From NCBI GenBank assembly GCA_947247005.1, contig OX365952.1:44372722-44436721 (forward strand): 64,000 nucleotides of DNA, given 5' to 3'. Positions 1 through 9,969 of this stretch are shown piece by piece. Made by a program: the position numbers and the translations under genes. Under the pieces are notes generated by a model. That model saw only the letters and a program-made list of their open reading frames with translations, searched no databases and had not been told where the DNA came from. Every line of letters begins with the position of its first letter. Position 1 is the first letter of the stretch. Source of the stretch: Spisula solida. Its lineage: Eukaryota; Mollusca; Bivalvia; Venerida; Mactridae.

Positions 1-1
1 A

Positions 2-3000
2 ATGTCACAAACCTTCCTGTATATTGTTAGCACCATTCCAATTACCCCCAAGACCTTTAGGTTATACACATTCACTGTAAATATGTTCAGGATTGGTAAG
101 TATTTAAGGCGCTAGAGTGTAAACAAGTTGAAATACAGCAATTTTTCTATTCCTGGGGCCCGTTTTATCAACACGCCTTACGACAATCTTAGCCGATTTT
201 TGTCGTAAGTCTGTCGTAAGACACTCAAGTTACGACAAAAGCGTTTACTCAACGTTTGTCTTAGCTACGAGGTCGTAAGTTCCCATGTTTTTGTCGTAAG
301 TTTTAAGACTGGTCCGAAGCTGTCTTAAGGGTGTCGTAAGTCGTAAAAATGGCCGCCATACACGTCCGTTCGTGAAGAACACATCGCTAGTCTAGTGTAC
401 TGCGATGTACCGAGGATGAGATTTTATCCAGACATCGATTGTCTAGAGACGTTATACTGGATGTATGCAGCATATTAGAAAACGAGCTGCCAGAGGAACT
501 CGCCGGTCATATTTGACCCCTGTACCTAAACAGGTGAAAAAGGTTTTGCATATGATAAAAAGATTCTATATTAAATTATAAATAAAGTTATACAGCTCCC
601 TTTAACGACTGAATCATTTCCGTTCATGTACGGACTTCTTAGACTTTAGCTAAATAGTGGGGAGCTACTCTCATCTCACAAAAATTGCTATAGTAACCGT
701 GACCTACACCATGTGGAAGAATTCTCCTCAAGCGGTTAATCGATAGCGCTCATTTTTTCTATATAGAAATAAGAAGGGACAATTAGTTTTTTCTTAATAA
801 CGAAAAAACTAGACAAGCAAACTCTTAGGTGCAAAAAGATCTGTCATCTTTAATGTCTTACACATTAGGTGATATTCATTTCATGCATTTTAATAAATAT
901 CTAGATTGCCTATTTTGAAGATAATTTACACCACTTTGCTAGTGAGTTGTTCCTTCTTTGTCTATATACAATATGAGCGTATGGCCAAACATTGGTATCT
1001 TTAACCTGGATTTTAAATAACTTAACCCAAAGTCAACGCTTAGGTGCAAATGGATCTTTACAGATGGATCTTTAAATGATATATATTTCATTATTTTAAG
1101 ATAAAATTAAGATCGCCTATTGTAAGGTTCTTTTTGACTAAAATTTGCAATTTGTCATTCTTAACAGTTGTTGTTGTTGTAGTAGCTTGACAGACGATCG
1201 CTCTATCGCGTGTATATATCGGTTATCGCCTGTTTCATACTGTTACTGTTTTAAAACAACAACAAGTAATAAACTTTATATAAGTGGTTGGGGTGTATCA
1301 ATATGAGCAGTTGTATTTTTCACTTTGATTTTATGTACAAAATTAAACAATTTTCTTAGCAAAAGGAAATTACATACGTGTAGTAAACGAATGGAAATAC
1401 TTGCATCATACCCAACTGATACTATAAATAATCATTTTTATGATTTAATCAGTAGAAAAATGAACCATCAAAAGTGGCCAAAAAAGGCATCATTCGTCAA
1501 AAATGTAAAACAAAATAATATGAATCATATCAATTAGGAAACAGTTAGTTAATATAACAAATTTACTCTTTTATTGAAATTCCTCATGATTAGTTTAATT
1601 ATTAAATTGTGTATGACAATAACCTACTAACTAGTAATTTCTAAAAGAACAAAACCTAATTTTAATATTTGTTAAAACGTGGCAACGTAACAACTTCAAA
1701 AAATCTAACAATTGATAATTTTCAGATATTAATATATAATTTATACATGTATATTTAATTTCATTTAAACACATAATCTATATAACTTTAGGTAACTAAC
1801 AGTTTCAGCGACAATGTAGGTTTATTACCCCCATAAATCTGACACGCGCTAAACAAACACCGGATTAAACAATCCCTTGTATCGAATATGTAACGCGTGG
1901 CTACAGATGGTTGTTTTATCATCATATATCATCGATTTTAATCTCTTTATTTTGTATTTATTTGTCATATAAGCAATAATTGTATTATGCTTGATGCAAA
2001 ATAAATATATTTATACTACAATTTGTCGTGTACTGGGGGTTAATTCCTGAAAAAAAAACTTAAAAACTGAAACACAGTTTAAAATGACTAGTATTTCATC
2101 TTGCTACTAGAGTTAGATATTTTTTTTATTTTTTTTATTTTTTAGATTTATGCTATTTGCGCATTATCACAAGTTACATGTATACATATAAATGAACGGG
2201 TTGATATGATAGTTTAAGTGTGCATAAGTGGAATATTTCCAAATTTCGATTTCTTAGCTCAGTCTCTTTGTGTTATTTGCGTAAATATTGATGCAATGTA
2301 ATTCATGGGATGCTAAATATGAGTGTTATTACGTTAAATGTCTCTTATAATTCAATAAAATATTTTGTATAATAATGGAAGGACAGATGATCATATTTAT
2401 ACGTATCATAAAGTTTATTAGCATAGAACTACATGTTTATAGTCAAACACAAATTATGCATATAAACATAACAAGAGGGAAATGGAAATAAATTAATAGA
2501 GAAATAATTAATATTGACAGAATACTTTTACGATACACTATAAACACCGTTATTCATCTCTGTTATATGTTATAAGCATTGTACTATGCTTTATGCAAAA
2601 TTAACTTTCGTATTCGTGTTCGTTTTTATAACGCCTGTCTGCACTTAAACCTGTCAACATCAAACACCAATATACGTAATCGATAAACGACAAGGGAGGT
2701 AAAGCGTGACAAAAGACACACTGTAGCATTAGCGTCCCTTGATTATTGATTTTTCAATCGATACCCGCTTGAGGAGAATTCTTCAGTATGTGTGTGATTG
2801 ATCAAATGTCAACTCTGCATTCACGATAAGTTTACTTTATATTGTTTTGTTTTCATGGATTATGAAGAAAATGTTAAATACTATAACTAATTGCCTTATA
2901 AATTGGGTTATTTAAGTAGATAACCTATGAGTAGCCTAATATTCTGCGCCTAGTTTACAGACGATAACTCGACGATACCTAGTCAATTCGTACCCTAACC

Positions 3001-3487
3001 AACACGTACCAGAATTTGATGAACTCGTACACAATTTATGGTCAAGCCAAAGAAAATTAAGGATTGCCCAACCAATAAAGTTCATCAATGAACTAATTTT
3101 GAAATCAAATGACAACATGTACACCTGTTATTACCAGAGACATAGATAACAATGACTCTGTTATTACAAAAAGAAGTTCAAGATTTGCTATCGTCATGTT
3201 AACCTACATAATTTCACATTTATATCGATTTATGAATCAAATAATAATGGCACAGCCCATTTATAAAGTATTTTTTAAAACAAACAAAAAACTTAAGTAG
3301 ATAGAGTCTACTTCTACTAACTAGTCCCCCAATTTTACTGACTCGCAAGTGATTTGTTCAATTTCAGTAATTAAGAAAGTGATCTTTTTCAGGTATTGGT
3401 TGGTCTGCGTTAGCCAAGGGCGATAACGGCATTTTCACGTGTACGATGTTAGATGGAATAATTCCGAGTACGAATAAAAGAAGGTAG
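2..3487 (+). CDS. Possible last exons of an unrecognised gene (weak)
   Basis: Positions 2-95 are open in one frame and end at a good donor (ATTG then GTAAGT at 96). An acceptor (tttttcag ending at 3392) opens an exon at 3393 in the matching phase, and the joined frame reads to a TAG at 3485-3487. The joined residues across the junction include FRIG-IGWSALAKGDNG. I do not recognise the family. The roughly 3.3 kb between the two pieces contains a TIR-flanked element (716-2784), so an intron invaded by a transposon is plausible. The match of phases and splice sites could also be chance. Confidence 0.25.
154..345. repeat. GTCGTAAG-rich dispersed repeat
   Basis: Begins with GGGGCCCGTTTTATCAAC and contains many copies of GTCGTAAG and its complement CTTACGAC. 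The opening block resembles the termini of short inverted-repeat elements, but no partner terminus is visible nearby. Confidence 0.45.
716..2784. mobile_element. Candidate TIR-bounded element, about 2.07 kb
   Basis: GAAGAATTCTCCTCAAGCGG at 716-735 recurs as an exact reverse complement at 2765-2784, and similarity continues inward around ATCGAT on both sides. A short motif (CTTAGGTGCAAA followed by GATCT) occurs twice inside, near 823 and 1043. No credible transposase frame is present; the short open frame at 1325-1537 has no recognisable motif. Interpreted as a non-autonomous DNA transposon remnant. Confidence 0.4.
2982..3010. repeat. Stray copy of the DIRS-like element terminal motif
   Basis: GTCAATTCGTACCCTAACC closely matches the start of the inverted terminal repeat at 5290 (GTCAATTCGTAACCTAACC). 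It is likely a degraded solo terminus; no coding remnant adjoins it. Confidence 0.35.
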
Positions 3488-3783
3488 ACTGGTTTGCCGT
3501 ATAATTACGATAAAACATGTTGCGCTGGGAAAGAAAACGAAACCAGTCGATTTCCCGAAAATGTGTCATACCGAAAGTATAAATCACGACAGTATACATA
3601 TAATATTGTAAAAAAACTTAAACAGAAAGTGGCTCTACTTCCAGACGTCGAACCGATTTTGACTTCGTGTCTCTATTGCGCCCTGCTGAGAATGTTAACC
3701 GATTTTCGGGTCGAAAATGAGAAGTTACGTACTCGTTTCGTTAGTTTTTTTTTTAATTTATACTAATTTATTTAAGGTCGATT

Positions 3784-3826
3784 GTGAAACAAGTTTTTCC
3801 AACTTATATTAATCACTCTCGACTTA
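3784..3826 (-). repeat. Fragment of SINE-B 3' region
   Basis: About 43 bases here, ending CACTCTCGAC, match the segment at 34,188-34,231 that forms the outer end of the SINE-B copy there. No tRNA-like head accompanies it. The flanking bases 3,488-3,783 and 3,827-4,105 hold no supported gene; the open frame at 3,494-3,766 lacks an ATG and recognisable motifs. Confidence 0.4.
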
Positions 3827-4272
3827 GGTACTTAACGACTTAAGAACAAAGAATACACTTTATGTTAAAAAACAAGATCGCGAACCACGACTCTTAGTAA
3901 TGACGATTATGCGAACTCGATTTTTCCATTTGATTCATGATTACCCGAGTACTCGGTTACTCACCACAGCCCTAGTGATCTTGCATCAGTTGCTATATTG
4001 ACTTTATTTGTAGAGATAATAACTCAATATCTTTCTATTCATTTATTTTCTATGTAACACCACAAATAATGAATTATCATACAAACAGTGATTTTACAAC
4101 ATAAGTATAGTGCGGCCAAGATATGATGGCACAATAACAAATACACATGCTAATTAGCCGACGGGTTCATTTTCAACAGAAAGGGATGTTTATTTAAAGT
4201 CATGGTCAATAAACGCTTGTTTCGTGTTATGTTTTTGCAATGTGAGCAAATATACGAGAGAAGTTTACACGT

Positions 4273-4346
4273 GCCTCGCTAGCTCAGTTGGTAAAGCTTT
4301 GGAAATACAAAAAAATATCGATAGAGGTTACTGGTTCGAATATCAC
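4273..4346 (+). other. tRNA-like sequence inside TIR element
   Basis: An A-box-like block (GCTAGCTCAGTTGGTAAAGC) and a B-box-like block (TGGTTCGAAT) are correctly ordered and spaced for an RNA polymerase III promoter. The acceptor ends do not pair and the anticodon arm is poor. This is a tRNA-derived remnant, not a functional tRNA gene. Confidence 0.45.
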
Positions 4347-4833
4347 TTTTGTTATTATTTTTATTCTACAGTTCTAGTTAACTATTTTTCATAGTCTATC
4401 CCGTTATACGTTGATAATCTTGTTACATTTTTTTCATACGTATGCCTTCCTTATTCTGTATTTTTATTATGTTTTATTTATCTAGAATAATAATTTATAA
4501 AAATTATGTTCTGTACGTAAAGATGTACATATAAATTATATGAATTTACATTGTTCATCAGCAGTGTCTGTGACAGAATCATTTAAGATACCCCTATCAT
4601 CGCGGCAGTTCGTTTCCTAGGACAGGACAACAGAATCATTGGCAGTTCCATTGATGCATCTTGTGTACAGAAGTTTAATGAATTAGACACAATGTATCGT
4701 CCTGGCTTAGCCATAGTTCGATTAAATAATGTGCAGTTTACACAGTTTATCTGGTTATAAGTAATACACCCACAAATACACGAGTTTCGTGAAAAGTGTT
4801 CAGAAAATTATTCGCGACAAAAAATAAAAAAAA

Positions 4834-4905
4834 GATTCTGATGGGATTGGAACCCGGACTTTCTGCGTTGTGATTAGCGACGTTACCACTCGGCCATATA
4901 ATAAG
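4834..4905 (-). other. tRNA-like sequence, minus strand
   Basis: On the minus strand GGCCGAGTGGTAA (A-box-like) is followed by GGGTTCCAATCCC (B box with a paired T stem). The D-arm resembles tRNA-Ser/Leu types, but there is no long variable arm and no good acceptor stem. Likely a tRNA-derived pseudogene or SINE head. Confidence 0.45.
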
Positions 4906-5289
4906 CACAGATATCTTTATCCTTAAGTAGTTTAAAATAACTGAACAGCACTTAGATGATCATGATTTATTAACCTACCCGCGTTTTGATATGGGCTGAT
5001 CCAACCAGTGACGTTTACACAATGTTATTGTGCCATCATATCTTGGCCGCACTATAGTGTACGATGATGACATAAGTCAGTTTTTACAGCTCAAAATATG
5101 TTTAAGCTGACCCCCTGTAAGAGAACGTCACGTGACAGTTTACTGTTCATATTTGCTCGCTAATTATAGTAAACCAATTCCATCCATATCCAAAAGGTAT
5201 GTAATGATCGAAGTTTCGTAATTGAAAAGGCAATTTTGGTGTTTTTGTGAAGAAAAAAAATTGCAGTGTGCCTGTTATCATTGAATACA

Positions 5290-5400
5290 GGTCAATTCGT
5301 AACCTAACCAATTCGTAACCTCATTTTTTTTGGTCGATTCGTAACCGTTTTTACAAGTCGATTCGAAACCTTTTCAAATCATTGGTCAATTCGTAACCTT
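5290..5400. repeat. Left inverted terminal repeat of the DIRS-like element
   Basis: Built from iterations of a 15-bp word, GGTCAATTCGTAACC and variants (about five). The first 60 or so bases match the reverse complement of the right terminus almost exactly. Confidence 0.75.
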
Positions 5401-5496
5401 CTACATATTTTATTGTAAAATGTTAAAAGAAGAAGTGTTTCTTGCTATTTGACCAGATAATTGGGTGATAATTTAATAAATATAGTTTTACGAAGA

Positions 5497-7191
5497 TTAG
5501 TGTGTATTATGTTTTCTTGAGGTAGGTATAAATCTATAGATTGGAACCAGAGAAAAAGATAGCAGGATAGATCGAAACCGAAGGACAGCTCTAATGTGCC
5601 TACATTTCGGATTCCAAGTCTGAATGCAAAGTTGACTTGACTTGGTCCCTCGTTGTTTGTTTATATATTGTACCACTGATGTGTTGTCTGATTTTATCAG
5701 TACTGATTTGCCCTGGATTTGGTTGCGAAAATGACTTACTGTCAGTTTGACCGCTTCCATTTCCAGTGAATTTATGTGCCATTGTTTTTGACTTGGAGAC
5801 CATGTTCCCTGAATGTAACTGTTCCCCATGTGACCTCCGTACATGATTTTGGAAGCATCTGTTGTGATCGTAACCTCCGGAAATTGTTGATGTAACAATC
5901 TGCCTTTCTGCATGTTTGCTGTTTGTAGCCACCAGTTTAAGTGAGATATTAGATGTTGTGAAAGTGGGATAACTGCCTCCACCGAATGAATGGCTGGTTT
6001 CCAAAAAGCTAAAAGATGAAGTTGTATAGGTCTCATGTATAGTCTTGCATAAGGAATTAATTCTAGACAAGGTGCTATTAGTCCCAATAGGTGTAAAAAG
6101 TCTTTTGCTTTGTGCTGACCCTTTTTTAAATTTGCAATGGCCATTAGGATTTTCTGAATTCTTTCCTCTGTTGGAAAAATCTTACCTAAAAGAAGGGTCA
6201 ACAAGGCTCCTATGTAAATTATTGTTTGTTGTGGGACTAGATTGGACTTTTTCGCGTTTATTATGAACCCTAGTGACATGAGAACATGCAGACAAGTGTC
6301 CCTGTCTGAGATTAATTTCTGCCTCATTTGGTTCGAACCCAGCCAGTCATCTAGGTAAACAGCAAGACGTATGTTCAACAGTCATAGATATGCTGCTACT
6401 GTTGCTACTATTTTTGTAAACACTCTTGGTGCTACTGTGGGCCCGAAACACATGACTTTCCACTGATAACATTGATCTTGAAAAGCAAATCTCAGGTACT
6501 TCCTGTGACTGGGAAATATTGGTATATGGAAATATGCATCGTTTAGATCTATCGATATTGCCCAATCTCTTTGTTTCAACAAATTTATGACTTTTGACAA
6601 AATGTCCATTTCGAAAGACTTCTTTACCAGAGATCTGTTGAGGGGTTTCAGATTTATTACTGGTATCAAACCTCCGCTTTTCTTCGGTACAAGAAATAAG
6701 GTACTGTAAAAACCTTGATTTTGATTTTGAGTTACTTTTTCTATAGCATCTTTTTCTAACAAAGAACGAATTTCGTTTGAAACTACTGTAATATCTTTTT
6801 CTGGGACAGTAGTCTTCCGAACTCCTGCGAATTTTGGTTTTTGTTCTAATTCGAGCTTGTAACCGTGTTTGATTATTGACAGTACCCATTGATCTGATGT
6901 TATTTTCTCCCACATAGGTAGAAAAAATCTGAGACGTCCCCCTACAGGTATCTGGGGCTTTAAACATAAAAGATTGCTCACCTTGTCATTGTTTCTTGGG
7001 AATCCGAAATGTAGGCACATTAGAGCTGTCCTTAGGTTTCGGTTTCTGTCCATATGAGTTGGAGGACTTGTTATTGAAGGTATTCTTGTTCTCCTTATTA
7101 TAACTGTAGTTTGACTGTCTTTGACGAGCAGTTTGGTCGTAGTTAGAAGACACATTCTGTCTCTTGAAGTTTTGTTTTTCGTATGGAACAA
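5497..7191 (-). pseudogene. DIRS-like reverse transcriptase-RNase H, broken
   Basis: RT motifs read in order on the minus strand: LVPKKSGG, the palm motif SIDLNDAYFHIPI, a degenerate CFGPTVAPRVFTK, then YLDDWL, the catalytic double-aspartate box in its DIRS-type form. RNase H follows with TTDAS...GGHMG, the conserved INSLEMEAV glutamate region and SDNTSVVQYINKQ. Breaks: a TGA codon at about 6379-6381, in frame between the RVFTK region and the DDW box, and loss of homology after SQLCIQTWN at about 5615, where a 43-bp inverted copy of 6999-7041 begins. The C-terminal rest of RNase H and any recombinase are missing. The frame overlaps the end of the gag frame, as is common in retroelements. Confidence 0.85.
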
Positions 7192-8451
7192 AAGGTTTCC
7201 TTTTCTTCTCGAACATTTCTGGGATCAAATCGGTTAACTGATCTTTTTGTTCCTTCCAACTCTTTAATTTAGACTGAAGACCCGAGTCAAACACTCCGTC
7301 TGATGATAAAGGCAAGTACATAACCTTAGACTGTACATCCTTCAAGGTGTTTAAACCTGAATCCGCTGCTGCTGCTTTCCTACGGATGAGGTGATGAAAA
7401 GCACCAGACCTACCAGCTTGATCCAAAGCTTTGGAAGATATATCAAACATATCTCGTACTGTTTGAACTGCTTTGTCCATGTTGACATTTTTTCTTTGAG
7501 TGTAGACAACAAAGCACCTAAACCTTGTTGTAAGTATGAAACAGCTACGATGTTCAACCTTGTAGCTTGCTGGCCTTGATAACCCAAAGTTTCAATAGCT
7601 TTCAATGGTTGTGTAAACAATTGTCTACTCTCGCCCCAAGGTTTAGTCATTTTAGAACCATGGCGTTTCTGTAGCATATGCTCAAGTAAGTCATCTAACC
7701 CAGGAACATCCAGTATCTCACGACTGTTCTCATGACCGGGAAAACAAGATTTGTATTCGTCCCTGTAAGCGGACATGCGTTCTGGAAACTGAGATCGCCA
7801 AGACTTATTCAGTATGTTAACTTGTTTTTCATCTAATTGAATACCATTGGAAGACTCTGAACGGATGTCATCTTCACCAAAGAGTTCCGTCAATAATTTC
7901 GATCTATCACTGTCTCTGTTCACCAGATGTGAAAAATTATTATATACCACCGAAATAGAATTTTCAGAAGACACAGAATGATTGGAAGTGTCATCTTCGC
8001 ACAATCCTAACAAATCCCTGCGTTCTTGATCCTTGGGATGTAAAGTCAGAACATCCTCATTTACAATATTTTCGTCAATGCCATTGTTGAGCGAAATCAA
8101 CTGACGACGTGGTTGGAATGAGGTGGGGAGATCAACTTCAAGCTGGGCAGAACCCACTGTATGTTGATGAGTAACAACAGTTCTCGGCGAGGCTGAACCA
8201 CCCGTATACTGAGTTTTATTTTTCACTGATTCAATGGAATCTAATATTTTTTCCAAACTATTGTTAAGCCTCGACTTCATGGCCGAGACACGCTGGTCAA
8301 GTTCTTTCACCGTAGACCGAGAAGAAATACCACGAGGTTTCGTCTTCGTCGTGAGTGAAATTCCACTGGAAACTGACAATAAATCAGTATTTTCATCTTC
8401 AGAAGCACGAACCTGTGCTTCCGCCATAGTACAAAGCAAAGAATTCCACAA
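6986..8451 (-). pseudogene. DIRS-like gag (ORF1) with a frameshift
   Basis: One frame runs from 8451 to about 7480, where an A-rich run shifts it; homologous-looking sequence resumes in the next frame to 6986, ending near NVPTFRIPKKQ. The N-terminal half is acidic and serine-rich, the middle has a coiled-coil-like stretch around KELDQRVSAMKSRLNNSLEK, and the C-terminal end is basic and rich in N, K, Q and S (YNKENKNTFNNKSSNSYGQK), as in nucleic-acid-binding Gag tails. Methionines at 8451 and 8427 are both possible starts. Assignment as Gag comes from position directly upstream of RT; the sequence has no zinc knuckle. Confidence 0.65.
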
Positions 8452-9835
8452 ATAAGAAATATACTTATCGAAAACCCCAGCATAAAAGTAGTTACTGTGA
8501 GGTTAAAACACGTCCGATTGTTTTCACGCTAGAAGTAAAAATGGTTGGCGCATGCGCGCTGCAATCGGTTACGATAGCCAGACGCTTGCATTTTTATGTA
8601 AAAAAATGATCAAGCGCCTAGGCGAGTCCGATCTTTTCGTGGGAGGTAATATCCTATTTGTAAACAAATATGACAGGTAAGTTTAACAAATGAAATGAAA
8701 TTCATTGCATCTTGAATAATGGCGTACGGCATACATGTAGTCTTTTTGACTAGTAGGTGTTACAAAAAATATAACTTTTTACTACGTCACGGATACTGTG
8801 TACCATGCTCGTGGGAACCAAATTGCACTAGATCCCGTAATCCCAATTTGGCGTATGTTTGCCGCGTACAATGACGGAAACCGATCTTTATTCCGGAATC
8901 CCAGAAAGATTTTTTCTGTCGAAATTATGTCACATACTTTGGAAAATTACACAAAAAATTAAAATTTCTGACACAAATATGCTGAACTTGTTGACACGTT
9001 TTTCAATTATTCCAACACAGAATAATCCTTACTAATTTTAGACCGTGCAAGACCGCACTGAATAAATCACAGCTTGATGATTGGCTAATTGTCAGGCAGG
9101 ATTTATTTGCATCATTTTGCTGTCAACACGCTTTGAACATAAGCACAGACTGTGTATCCAACGATATATTGTTGTTTTCAGTGTGTAAATCGCACATGTG
9201 CAGCATATAGCTGCTCGTTGAAAAGCAAGAAAACATGTTTATTTACTGAACTAAGTACTGTCTGCGTTCAGATACGGAGTTTTTGTTATGAAAATCAACC
9301 AGAGACATATAGTAACTAGACATGGGTCTAAATTTAGGTTGGATTTACCGTGTTCTGTGGATTTTCGTCAAATAAAAAGTTCCGATAGTTTTCTTTAAAA
9401 TACAAATAAGACAGAGATATATGCCTCTTTAAAGTCTTTGAAGATTTAAAACATTATAAAACCAGTAATCAATAAATGCTGTATTTAAAATGTAATGTCT
9501 TTAGTTTTCAAAGAACTTTTATTTACACTGTAGTTTGTACATGTAAAGCCAATCTGTATCAAACATCTTCTCCTTCTGATTTATATCTGAAATTGAGTAC
9601 CTTGTTGTCTTACATTTCAAACTTGAACTGTCACTTCTGATACCTAACAAATAATGACATACCCATTGATTTTGATAATCAATTTAAGTGTTGTCGTAAT
9701 AAAAATAAATAAAAAAAAACCTACCAACCGACCCATATTTTTTTGGGCATGTAACCAGAAACAAACCTATTTTTTTAGGCCTTAGTAATTATCCGTTTCA
9801 GTTGCATAAAATTATTTCATTATCAACAATATATT

Positions 9836-9969
9836 GGAGGTTACGAATTGACCAATGAAAATGGTAATGAATTGACCATAGATTTTAAACAGGTAACGAA
9901 TTGACCAAAAATTGGTTACGAATCGACCCAAAAAATGAGGTTACGAATTGGTTAGGTTACGAATTGACC
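9836..9969. repeat. Right inverted terminal repeat of the DIRS-like element
   Basis: Reverse-complement counterpart of 5290-5400, with the same GGTTACGAATTGACC word repeated five or six times. The outermost 60 bases are best conserved and the inner iterations have drifted. Confidence 0.75.

Larger units (their letters stand above)
4106..5056. mobile_element. TIR element (about 950 bp) carrying two tRNA-like sequences
   Basis: A 33-bp perfect terminal inverted repeat spans 4106-4138 and 5024-5056 (core TGCGGCCAAGATATGATGG). TA lies at both outer edges, as expected of a TA-targeting element. The interior has no long reading frame. It holds a plus-strand tRNA-like block near 4273 and a minus-strand one near 4905, pointing toward each other. 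Probably a non-autonomous DNA transposon. The next 230 bases (5,057-5,289) show nothing I can support. Confidence 0.65.
5290..9969 (-). mobile_element. Decayed DIRS-like retrotransposon with inverted terminal repeats
   Basis: Inverted repeats of about 110-135 bp (5290-5400 and 9836-9969) bracket a minus-strand element with a gag-like frame, then reverse transcriptase and RNase H. DIRS-type elements are known for inverted or split termini and for a tyrosine recombinase in place of an integrase. No tyrosine recombinase or methyltransferase remains: RNase H is followed within about 200 bp by the terminal repeat. The 1.4 kb between the gag start (8451) and the right terminus (9836) is a non-coding leader. 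Frameshifts, a nonsense codon and a local inversion show it is dead. The DIRS assignment rests on the RT and RNase H sequence and the termini, not on a recombinase. Confidence 0.65.
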
